Shown: piece after piece, positions 6,077 through 11,355 of the stretch
Layout of the letters: every line of letters starts with the position of its first letter
Numbering within the stretch: the first letter of the stretch is position 1
Assembly (NCBI GenBank): GCA_937973555.1
Contig: CALJKL010000108.1
Location: forward strand, 1 to 11,355
Source: an uncultured Flavobacteriales bacterium
GTDB taxonomy: Bacteria > Bacteroidota > Bacteroidia > Flavobacteriales > Weeksellaceae
DNA length: 11,355 nucleotides
Direction of reading: 5' to 3'
Notes under the pieces: generated by a model
Told to the model about the DNA's origin: nothing
Database searches by the model: none
The model's input: the letters and a program-made list of their open reading frames with translations, nothing else
Made by a program: the position numbers and the translations under genes

Positions 6077-7089
6077 AAATAAGTATAATTTTTTGTCATT
6101 ATAAAAACGGTAAAATGTCAGCATATACCGTTTCTCAACTTTTGAAATATAAAGGAGATAATGATATTGAAATACTTATTTCAGATAATTCAAGAGATAA
6201 TAGTATTAATTATTTAGAACCATTTAAGGAATTTATAAAAATAATCCCTTATCCTAAAAACGTAATTCAATCTCATGGTTGTGGGTACGATTTATTAATG
6301 AATCATGTTACAAATGATTATGTAATACCTATTGAATCAGATAGTTTTCCAACAAAAGAAAACTGGATTGAATATTATTTACCAATAATTAAAGAAGGGT
6401 ATTCTATTGCTGGTAGTATTATGACATTAAGCGGTGGAGAATACATACATCCAGCAGGGTCAATAATAAAAAAATCAGATTGGGAGGAAGCGAAAAAATA
6501 TTGCGAATCTATACCATATCATTATTTACCTAATGCAGCGATAATTGAAGATTTTCCTAATCATCTTATGGTTCACAATGACATTTGGGATTTCTTTTTA
6601 ATGAGGCCAGCAAGTTTTGTTGAATTGCCTGTAAAATGTTTAAGTTTTTCTAAGGGTGATTGGCTTGCAAAAGAAAGTTTTTATAAGCCTGTAGTTGGCC
6701 CGTATCATAATGGGATGGGTATGTTCAAAGAAACATTTAAAACGTATTCAAAAAGGAATATGAATACCGAACCTGCTGGAATATTATTAGATGGGAAAGA
6801 TCGGACAATATTTAGAATGGGATATGAGCCGGGGCAATGGCTTAGTTATTATTTAAAGGCTTCTGAAAAAAAAATTGCTCAAATACCAACAAAAGTAAAA
6901 TGGCTTCCTAATAGAGAAAATCAGCAACAAGAATATACCATAATGGATAATGGGTTTAAACATTTGTGGGCTGGTTCTTCGTTTTTAGACATGAAAGGAA
7001 CAGATAATAATGATATTTATGAGTTTAAAATTAAGCAGATAAATGATTTGTATGATTCACTTCCATCAGAACAAAAAACCTCCTTATGA
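6073..7089 (+). CDS. GT-A family 2 glycosyltransferase
   Basis: A 338-residue protein with a clear GT2-like N-terminal half. KISIIFCHYKNGK (2-14) is the first strand, EILISDNSRDNS (33-44) the nucleotide-binding strand and loop, and NDYVIPIESDSFP (81-93) carries the DxD-type metal site as E88-S89-D90. The C-terminal half (~150-338) is not recognised and may bind the acceptor. It has no signal peptide or membrane helix, so it is probably cytoplasmic. Its start overlaps the preceding glycosyltransferase stop by 4 bases (ATGA). The 3' end carries one arm of a terminator-like hairpin. Donor sugar and acceptor cannot be told from the sequence. The paired arrangement suggests successive or cooperative transfer steps (inference). 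Confidence 0.75.
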   Translation: MKISIIFCHYKNGKMSAYTVSQLLKYKGDNDIEILISDNSRDNSINYLEPFKEFIKIIPYPKNVIQSHGCGYDLLMNHVTNDYVIPIESDSFPTKENWIEYYLPIIKEGYSIAGSIMTLSGGEYIHPAGSIIKKSDWEEAKKYCESIPYHYLPNAAIIEDFPNHLMVHNDIWDFFLMRPASFVELPVKCLSFSKGDWLAKESFYKPVVGPYHNGMGMFKETFKTYSKRNMNTEPAGILLDGKDRTIFRMGYEPGQWLSYYLKASEKKIAQIPTKVKWLPNRENQQQEYTIMDNGFKHLWAGSSFLDMKGTDNNDIYEFKIKQINDLYDSLPSEQKTSL

Positions 7090-7101
7090 TTAAAGAGGTT
7101 T
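7076..7101 (-). terminator. Terminator-like hairpin between convergent genes
   Basis: AAACCTC at 7076-7082 pairs with GAGGTTT at 7095-7101 (7 bp, 12-base loop that includes the stop codon of the upstream plus-strand gene). On the minus strand the stem ends in a run of six T's (complement of 7073-7078), the better orientation for an intrinsic terminator. It would therefore stop transcription of the minus-strand gene at 7125-7355. On the plus strand the T-run is only three bases. Confidence 0.5.
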
Positions 7102-7104
7102 ACC

Positions 7105-7126
7105 AATTAAATTTAAAAATTTAATT
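7105..7126. repeat. AT-only palindrome between convergent genes
   Basis: AATTAAATTT at 7105-7114 and AAATTTAATT at 7117-7126 form a perfect 10-bp inverted repeat separated by two bases. It lies between two convergent reading frames and overlaps the minus-strand stop codon. It may help the adjacent hairpin terminate transcription from both sides. With only A and T, a chance origin is possible. Confidence 0.5.
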
Positions 7127-7355
7127 AAGAAGCGGCTACAATGGTAGTTTCAGATTCCTGTACCGTGTACTGGCTTCCATTGGACAAGGTTTGTACAGTG
7201 CTATAACAAACAATACCATTTGCCAACTGCACACCATTTGGGATTGCTCTTACCATAATTCCGGCAAAAGGAAATGCAAATGCAGCAGTAGAACCCAAAG
7301 GAATTGGGTCTTGGTTGTTAATTTGATAAACACGTAAACCGATTAATTGTGCCAT
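7125..7355 (-). CDS. Small hypothetical protein on the opposite strand
   Basis: A 76-residue protein and the only convincing minus-strand gene here. The sequence MAQLIGLRVYQINNQDPIP continues through Ala/Phe-rich and Thr/Ser/Gln-rich segments that look beta-rich, with no Lys and few charged residues. It is unlike its AT-driven, Lys/Asn-rich neighbours and its DNA is visibly richer in G+C. I have a faint impression of short structural proteins in Bacteroidota phages but cannot name a family. It is coding rather than a shadow: no plus-strand gene covers it, the amino-acid pattern is sensible, and it has its own terminator-like hairpin and a possible promoter. It interrupts two plus-strand blocks and so has separate regulation, or arrived as a small insertion. 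Confidence 0.65.
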   Translation of the reverse strand: MAQLIGLRVYQINNQDPIPLGSTAAFAFPFAGIMVRAIPNGVQLANGIVCYSTVQTLSNGSQYTVQESETTIVAAS

Positions 7356-7398
7356 TAGTTTTAATTTTTAATGGGTGAATGAATGAAAAATACCAATC

Positions 7399-7406
7399 CA
7401 AAAATA
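7399..7406 (-). promoter_or_regulatory. Possible -7 promoter element for the minus-strand gene
   Basis: Read on the minus strand, 7406-7399 is TATTTTTG, matching the Bacteroidota -7 consensus TAnnTTTG. It would start transcription around 7392, giving a leader of about 37 bases before the ATG (7355). No TTG-type -33 element lies at the expected distance, so support is partial. Confidence 0.3.
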
Positions 7407-7425
7407 AACGTTTTTTTGATATAAT

Positions 7426-8235
7426 ATGGAAAATTGCAAAACTGTTCTTCATTTTGGTAATTTAGGCGATTGTTTGGCATCGTTGGCTGCTGTAAAAGAA
7501 TATTCAAGAATAACGGGTAAAAAAATAATTTATTACATGGCGAAAGATAGAATTGCCCGGTATTATCCCGGAGCAGTTCATCCTACATTAGATGATAAAG
7601 GAAATATGGTAATGTTAAATAAAGCCATGATTGATATGCTTATTCCATTATTAAATGCTCAACCTTATATTCAAGAAGGAAAACATTGGAAAGGAGAACA
7701 AATAGATGTTGATTTGAATAAAATAAGAGAAACAACTATGAATCAAGGGGCAGGTATGTTAAGTCGGTGGTATTTTAAAAATTTCCCCAATTTAATATGT
7801 GATGTTTCTAAAAAATATATTGACATCCCTTCCACTAAAAAAAATATCGCTAGAGGTAAAATAATAGTAAACCGAACAGAAAGATACAATAATCAATTAA
7901 TCAGTTATTTTTTTTTAAAAAAGTTCAAGAATAAAGTTATTTTTTGCGGAACAAAAGGAGAGTATATTAAATTCTGTAATGATTGGGATTTAGATATACC
8001 ATATTTAGAAGTTTGTGATTTTTTGGAATTGGCGCAAGCTTTAAAACAGTGTAGGTTTTTTATAGGAAATCAAAGCATGATGTTTCAATTAGCTGAAGGT
8101 GCAAAAATACCAAGAGTATTAGAAGTATTTGAAGATTGTCCAAATGTGATTCCTTTGGGTGGATTAGCCTTAGATGCCACTAATCAAACAGCACTAGAAT
8201 ATAATGTAGAAAGAATTTATAACGAAACAAAATAA
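7426..8235 (+). CDS. GT-B glycosyltransferase, heptosyltransferase-like (GT9 type)
   Basis: A 269-residue protein resembling ADP-heptose:LPS heptosyltransferases and relatives. The N-terminal GNLGDCLASLAAVKEYSRITGKK (11-33) fits the glycine loop of that family (typically G-D-x-x-x-x-x-P...). FFIGNQSMMFQLAEGAKIPRVLEVF (211-235) fits the C-terminal donor site, where GT9 enzymes have a G-D/N-S-x-x-x-H-L-A-A pattern. The usual His of that site is Phe/Gln here. It is shorter than typical GT9 enzymes (~320-360 residues), so part of the acceptor domain may be reduced. It begins the block that runs into the chaperonin genes (7 bases to groEL). With the two GT-A-like genes upstream it makes three putative glycosyltransferases. 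Substrate unknown. Confidence 0.6.
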   Translation: MENCKTVLHFGNLGDCLASLAAVKEYSRITGKKIIYYMAKDRIARYYPGAVHPTLDDKGNMVMLNKAMIDMLIPLLNAQPYIQEGKHWKGEQIDVDLNKIRETTMNQGAGMLSRWYFKNFPNLICDVSKKYIDIPSTKKNIARGKIIVNRTERYNNQLISYFFLKKFKNKVIFCGTKGEYIKFCNDWDLDIPYLEVCDFLELAQALKQCRFFIGNQSMMFQLAEGAKIPRVLEVFEDCPNVIPLGGLALDATNQTALEYNVERIYNETK

Positions 8236-8242
8236 AAGTAAA

Positions 8243-9802
8243 ATGCAAAGACAAATTTTATATGGTAAAGAAGGAAGGGATAAGATATTATCCGGTGTTC
8301 AAAAAGTAGCCAAAGCAGTATGTGTAACAATGGGGCCAATGGGAAGAAATGTGATTATAGCAAGATGTTTGCCTTCTCAACAAGGGCTTCAATATTACAT
8401 GCCTTTTTCAACAAAGGATGGTGTAACAGTGGCTCGAAATATAACACTGGACGATCAGCTTGAAAACACAGGAGCAAACATAATTAAGCAAGCGGCAGAT
8501 AAAACTATGAATGATGCTGGTGATGGAACAACTACAACTTGTTTATTAATGAAATCAATTTTAGAAGAAGGTTTGAAATTGATTGAAGAAGGAGCCAATC
8601 CACAAGAATTAAAAAAAGACATTGAAGGTGCTGTTAAATTAGTAGTATCTAAATTAAAAGAAAATTCTATACCCGTAGGTAAGGATATAGAAAAAATACG
8701 TCAAGTAGCTACTGTTTCAGCCAACAATGATATTGAAATAGGGAATTTAATAGCGGAAGCTTTTAAAAAAATTGGCATTGATGGGATGATTGATATAGAA
8801 GAATCAAAAACATCTAAAACAGAAATCGTTACCTCTGATGGTATAAAAATAATGCGTGGATGGGAAAGCCAATATTTTATTAATAAAAAAGCCAAAGGAG
8901 AATGTGAACTTATTAATCCTAAAATTTTACTTTACGATAAAAAAATAACAACATTAGACCAAATAGGTAAAATATTAGAACAATGCACAAAACAAAATGA
9001 ACAATTATTAATTATTTGTGAAGAAGCCGATGGTCAGGCTTTAGCAGGGTTAGCTATGAACGCATCATCTGGTAGCTTTGTTAGCTGTATTATTAAGTGT
9101 CCTGAATTTGGAGAATTAAAAAAGGAAGCAATGGAAGATTTGGCTTTAATAACAGGGGCTACTTATATTAGCGATGAAAAAGGAAAATCTTTAAAAAACT
9201 GTACATTAAATGATCTTGGCAGAGCAGCAAAAGTTATTATTTCAAAAAATGAAACTCAAATAATTTCACCAGAAGGTAATAAAGATCAATTATCAGAATT
9301 GATTGATAACTTAAAAATGGATTTAACAAAAGCGGAAGGTGATGATAAATTAAAGATTGAAAAAAGGATAGCTAAATTAACCGGAGGTGTGGCTGTTTTA
9401 ATGGTAGGGGCAGCTACCGAAATTGAAATGAAAGAAAAGAAAGACAGGGTAGACGATGCTATTAGGGCTACTAAAGCTGCTATTTCAGAGGGGATTGTAC
9501 CGGGGGGCGGCACATCATTTTTAAGAGTATTAACATCAAATAGTGTTATTAATAAAACTTTATCAAGACCATTAAAACAACTTTGCGAAAATGCAGGGGT
9601 TGATTTTGAAAGTATTAAAGAACAGGTTTTAAAAGATGAAAATTGGGGTGTAGGATATAATGTGAAAACGAATAAAATTGAGGATTTAATAAAATCTGGA
9701 ATTATTGATCCTGTAAAGGTTCTTCGTTGCTCAATTGAAAATGCCGCCAGCGCAGCAACAACAATATTAACAACTGAATCTCTTATTTGTGACACTATGT
9801 AA
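8243..9802 (+). CDS. groEL: Phage-encoded GroEL-type (group I) chaperonin
   Basis: A 519-residue Cpn60 with complete equatorial, intermediate and apical domains. Nucleotide-site motifs are GPMGRNV (31-37), GDGTTTT (93-99; Asp94 equals E. coli Asp87), RVDDAIRATKAA (402-413; Asp405 equals the hydrolytic Asp398), PGGGTS (420-425) and GIIDPVKV (486-493). The apical domain keeps RGWESQYFIN and EADGQALAGL segments. Differences from host GroEL are Met34 where Lys is nearly invariant, a ~7-residue insertion at about 41-56, a shorter equatorial loop near 430-440, CPEFGELKK in place of APGFGDRRK, and no C-terminal Gly-Gly-Met tail. It should be an active ATPase folding machine with altered cavity and substrate surface. 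It is followed by two GroES-like genes and the portal gene, which suggests a role in capsid protein folding. Confidence 0.95.
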   Translation: MQRQILYGKEGRDKILSGVQKVAKAVCVTMGPMGRNVIIARCLPSQQGLQYYMPFSTKDGVTVARNITLDDQLENTGANIIKQAADKTMNDAGDGTTTTCLLMKSILEEGLKLIEEGANPQELKKDIEGAVKLVVSKLKENSIPVGKDIEKIRQVATVSANNDIEIGNLIAEAFKKIGIDGMIDIEESKTSKTEIVTSDGIKIMRGWESQYFINKKAKGECELINPKILLYDKKITTLDQIGKILEQCTKQNEQLLIICEEADGQALAGLAMNASSGSFVSCIIKCPEFGELKKEAMEDLALITGATYISDEKGKSLKNCTLNDLGRAAKVIISKNETQIISPEGNKDQLSELIDNLKMDLTKAEGDDKLKIEKRIAKLTGGVAVLMVGAATEIEMKEKKDRVDDAIRATKAAISEGIVPGGGTSFLRVLTSNSVINKTLSRPLKQLCENAGVDFESIKEQVLKDENWGVGYNVKTNKIEDLIKSGIIDPVKVLRCSIENAASAATTILTTESLICDTM

Positions 9803-9813
9803 AAAATAAAAAT

Positions 9814-10086
9814 ATGGATATAAATAATCTTGAAGCTGTAGGTGAATTTGTTTTTGTTATAAAAAATGAAACGGAAACAAAAAAATATGGGTTAGAATTA
9901 CCGGAAATAGGATTAAAAAAACCTAATACAGGAATCATTCATTCTGTTGGAGAAAATGTATTAGATAAAAGGATAAAAAAGGGAAGAACTGCTGTTTTTC
10001 AGAAACAAGTTGGTAATGAGATAGAATTGTTTGATACTGAAATAACGGTTATTAACGGGAATCAACAAATATTTGGCGTTTTGTAA
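9814..10086 (+). CDS. groES: GroES-like co-chaperonin
   Basis: A 90-residue Cpn10-like protein, near the usual ~95. The first strand is EFVFVIKN (11-18). A Lys/Thr-rich mobile-loop region follows with GLELPEIGLKKP (26-37), where the L-E-L tripeptide sits like the hydrophobic IVL of E. coli GroES that docks on the GroEL apical domain. TGIIHSVGENV (39-49) matches the G-x-V-x-x-V-G core, and KKGRTAVFQK (55-64) the G-D-x-V-x-F strand. The C-terminus is short. It lies 11 bases after the chaperonin gene and shares one base with the next gene (TAATG), so the three are one transcription unit. It would cap the phage GroEL ring, and perhaps the host's. Confidence 0.8.
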   Translation: MDINNLEAVGEFVFVIKNETETKKYGLELPEIGLKKPNTGIIHSVGENVLDKRIKKGRTAVFQKQVGNEIELFDTEITVINGNQQIFGVL

Positions 10087-10628
10087 TGCTTGCAGTAAAG
10101 AATCATATTATAGTTAAGGTTTGGACTTCTCAAAAGGAAGAAATTGTTATTAATGGCAATTTATTTAAAACCGGGATTAATTATAACGAAAATTTTCGTG
10201 AAAAAAATCCTGTAGTGGCTTATGTCAAAGATGGGATAGGAGAAATTAAATCAGGAAGCTGGATTGTATGTAATTACAATTATTTTGATTGGAGTAGCCC
10301 TTATTGTATGTTTGACGATATATATACCATTCCTGTTAATGAAGAAATATTTGCAATAATAAATGAGGATGGTACGTTAAAGCCTATAAACGGTAATATA
10401 CTCGTAGAGCGTGTTACCATTGAATCTGTATTGGAATTACCAGAAGAACTTAAAAAGCCACACATAAACCGGGGGATAGTTGCCTCTGGTTTTGGTAATT
10501 ATAAAAAAGGTGATTTTATATTTTGGCTTCCGTACAGTGATTATGAGATTGTCTACAATTGGAACGGGATAGAAAAAAGAGCATTAAAAATACATCATTC
10601 AGAAATAGTTGGAAGAATAAAAAAATAG
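10086..10628 (+). CDS. Tandem (double-domain) Cpn10-like co-chaperonin
   Basis: A 180-residue protein that reads as two GroES-like domains in a row. Domain 1 (~1-95) has NHIIVKVW (6-13), a loop region, then VVAYVKDGIGEIKSGSWIVCNYN (43-65) and a closing EEIFAIINEDG (86-96) like the end of GroES. Domain 2 (~99-180) begins INGNILVERV (101-110), has a mobile-loop-like VLELPEELKKP (115-125), then RGIVASGFGNYKKGDFIFW (129-147) and closing HSEIVGRIKK. LELPE-x-x-LKKP is almost the same as in the preceding single-domain protein, so domain 2 probably binds the same GroEL site. Domain 1 lacks an evident hydrophobic loop tripeptide. The layout resembles plant plastid Cpn20 (established family knowledge); homology to it is not claimed. 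Start overlaps the upstream stop by one base. Confidence 0.65.
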   Translation: MLAVKNHIIVKVWTSQKEEIVINGNLFKTGINYNENFREKNPVVAYVKDGIGEIKSGSWIVCNYNYFDWSSPYCMFDDIYTIPVNEEIFAIINEDGTLKPINGNILVERVTIESVLELPEELKKPHINRGIVASGFGNYKKGDFIFWLPYSDYEIVYNWNGIEKRALKIHHSEIVGRIKK

Positions 10629-10733
10629 ATTAATTTTATAATTATAAATTTTCTAAAAAGAGGGTAGTCATTCAATCAGCCATTCAAAAAATAGCCTCTT
10701 TTGGAATAAAATTAATTCAAAAAGAATGGCTGA
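10629..10733 (+). promoter_or_regulatory. Crossing inverted repeats over the portal gene start
   Basis: Three pairings lie in this gap. An AT-only stem joins 10629-10639 to 10706-10716 (11 bp). TCAGCCATTC 10676-10685 pairs perfectly with GAATGGCTGA 10724-10733 (10 bp), which contains the portal ATG (10726-10728). A third stem, 10656-10663 with 10695-10702, is listed separately as a terminator. The second stem crosses the other two, giving the pseudoknot order again. In mRNA the 10-bp stem would hide the start codon. The pairings are seen; regulation of portal translation is inferred. Confidence 0.5.
10656..10702 (+). terminator. Terminator-like hairpin after the chaperonin genes
   Basis: AAAAGAGG at 10656-10663 pairs with CCTCTTTT at 10695-10702 (8 bp, extended by two pairs after one mismatch, 10665-10666/10692-10693). 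The A-stem-T layout is typical of intrinsic terminators, but the ~30-base loop is long and the T-run is only four bases. It would end the transcription unit that includes groEL, or attenuate reading into the portal gene. Confidence 0.4.
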
Positions 10734-11355
10734 AAAAACAAATAATTCCACAGGAAATCCCAATCAAATAGGTAAGTTTCAAGACCCCTTACTTCAAATT
10801 AACTTTACCGATCCTACTCAAAAAAAAGACCCCAATTTCGGGCGTACAATACTTCAGCGCATATTTAAAGAGCAAAATAATCAATCCAGTACATTTTATT
10901 TTGGTGGAAGGAATATTAGGTGGATGGAAAATTGGCAATGGGCTATGGGGCGGCAAAATATGAATGAGTTTACTGATTATGTAAGCACAGATGGGAACAA
11001 AGCTTATGCGCCTGTAGATATGACGCAGCCAAGATTGGGGCCACAGTTTTTAGGTGTTTTAATAAACTCAATGGCTCAATACGAGCAGTATCCTTGTGTT
11101 ACTGCAATTGATAGTGGTAGCATGAGCGAAAAAGAAAACAGAAAACTAGAGGCTTTATTTAGAATGCAGGAATTGGATTTTATAAAAGAAACCCAAGAGA
11201 GTTCAGGAGTTCAAATGGAGCCAACTAATGCCTATGTTCCTGATGATTTACTGTCGGCTGAAGTTTATTTTAGACTAGAAGATAAACTACCAATAGAGAT
11301 AGAATTTGAACAAAGGCTTGCCAAGTGTATGGCAAATAATAAGATCGGAAGAGCA
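10726..11355 (+). CDS. Phage portal protein (3'-truncated by contig end)
   Basis: A reading frame open from ATG 10726 to the window end (210 codons, no stop). It begins MAEKTNNSTGNPNQ and contains RNIRWMENWQWAMGRQN (62-78), FLGVLINSMAQYEQYPCVTAIDS (108-130) and ELEDKL-like YFRLEDKLPIEIEFEQRLAK (181-200). This pattern fits the N-terminal part of portal proteins in Bacteroidota phages: a conserved Trp-rich clip followed by a charged helical stretch (recalled, not searched). The portal is the dodecameric ring at the capsid vertex through which DNA enters. The last five codons (11341-11355) are almost wholly adapter sequence, so true coding knowledge stops at about residue 205. Placement just after the chaperonin genes marks the start of a morphogenesis region. 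Confidence 0.65.
   Translation, partial: MAEKTNNSTGNPNQIGKFQDPLLQINFTDPTQKKDPNFGRTILQRIFKEQNNQSSTFYFGGRNIRWMENWQWAMGRQNMNEFTDYVSTDGNKAYAPVDMTQPRLGPQFLGVLINSMAQYEQYPCVTAIDSGSMSEKENRKLEALFRMQELDFIKETQESSGVQMEPTNAYVPDDLLSAEVYFRLEDKLPIEIEFEQRLAKCMANNKIGRA
11342..11355 (+). other. Illumina adapter sequence at the contig end
   Basis: AGATCGGAAGAGCA is the first 14 bases of the standard Illumina TruSeq read-through adapter. It is at the very end of the window inside an open reading frame, so it is sequencing artefact and not biology. Confidence 0.93.

Noticed and set aside
7420..7425. TATAAT just before the GT9-like start
   Set aside because: It abuts the ATG, so a -10 box there would start transcription inside the gene; chance in AT-rich DNA.
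9286..9795. 169-residue minus-strand frame opposite groEL
   Set aside because: It lies wholly antisense to a clearly coding conserved gene; a mirror of codon bias.
1..11355. CRISPR array, insertion sequence or diversity-generating retroelement
   Set aside because: No regularly spaced repeats, transposase or reverse transcriptase were seen on either strand.

Overview
The window is an AT-rich (roughly one third G+C by eye), densely packed stretch that looks like part of a tailed-phage genome or prophage from a Bacteroidota host. Three things point there: phage replication genes, a C-terminally cut-off portal-like protein, and Bacteroidota expression signals (A-rich tracts rather than Shine-Dalgarno sites before most starts, a TTTG/TAnnTTTG promoter, and a small Cys-type lipoprotein). 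No integrase, terminase, rRNA, tRNA or CRISPR array is visible. The last 14 bases match the start of the Illumina TruSeq adapter, so the right edge is a contig end carrying read-through adapter.

Layout. (1) 1-218: leader with a long GC-rich hairpin. (2) 219-4636, plus strand: replication block with an initiator-like HTH protein, a replication-associated unknown, an AEP primase/RecA-type helicase, a small unknown, an SSB-like protein with acidic tail, another unknown, and a stand-alone DnaA domain IV. (3) 4637-4801: a good Bacteroidota promoter followed by two interlocking 15-bp inverted repeats (order A-B-A'-B', pseudoknot topology) overlapping a possible 33-codon ORF. (4) 4802-7089: four tightly coupled genes (secreted protein, Cys-rich lipoprotein, two GT-A-like glycosyltransferases). 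(5) 7125-7355: one small gene on the minus strand, convergent with block 4. (6) 7426-10628: GT9-like glycosyltransferase, full-length GroEL, a GroES-like protein and a second co-chaperonin with two apparent Cpn10 domains. (7) 10629-10725: terminator-like and crossing inverted repeats, one covering the start codon of the portal gene. (8) 10726-11355: N-terminal part of the portal protein.

How it may work together (inference). The first block would open and copy phage DNA. The coupled secretory and glycosyltransferase genes suggest modification of the host surface, virion or phage DNA. The chaperonin set next to the portal gene suggests dedicated folding of head proteins.

The most unusual items are the interlocked inverted repeats at block boundaries (very clear at 4676-4789, moderate at 10629-10733, weaker at 65-201) and the tandem-Cpn10 partner of a phage GroEL.
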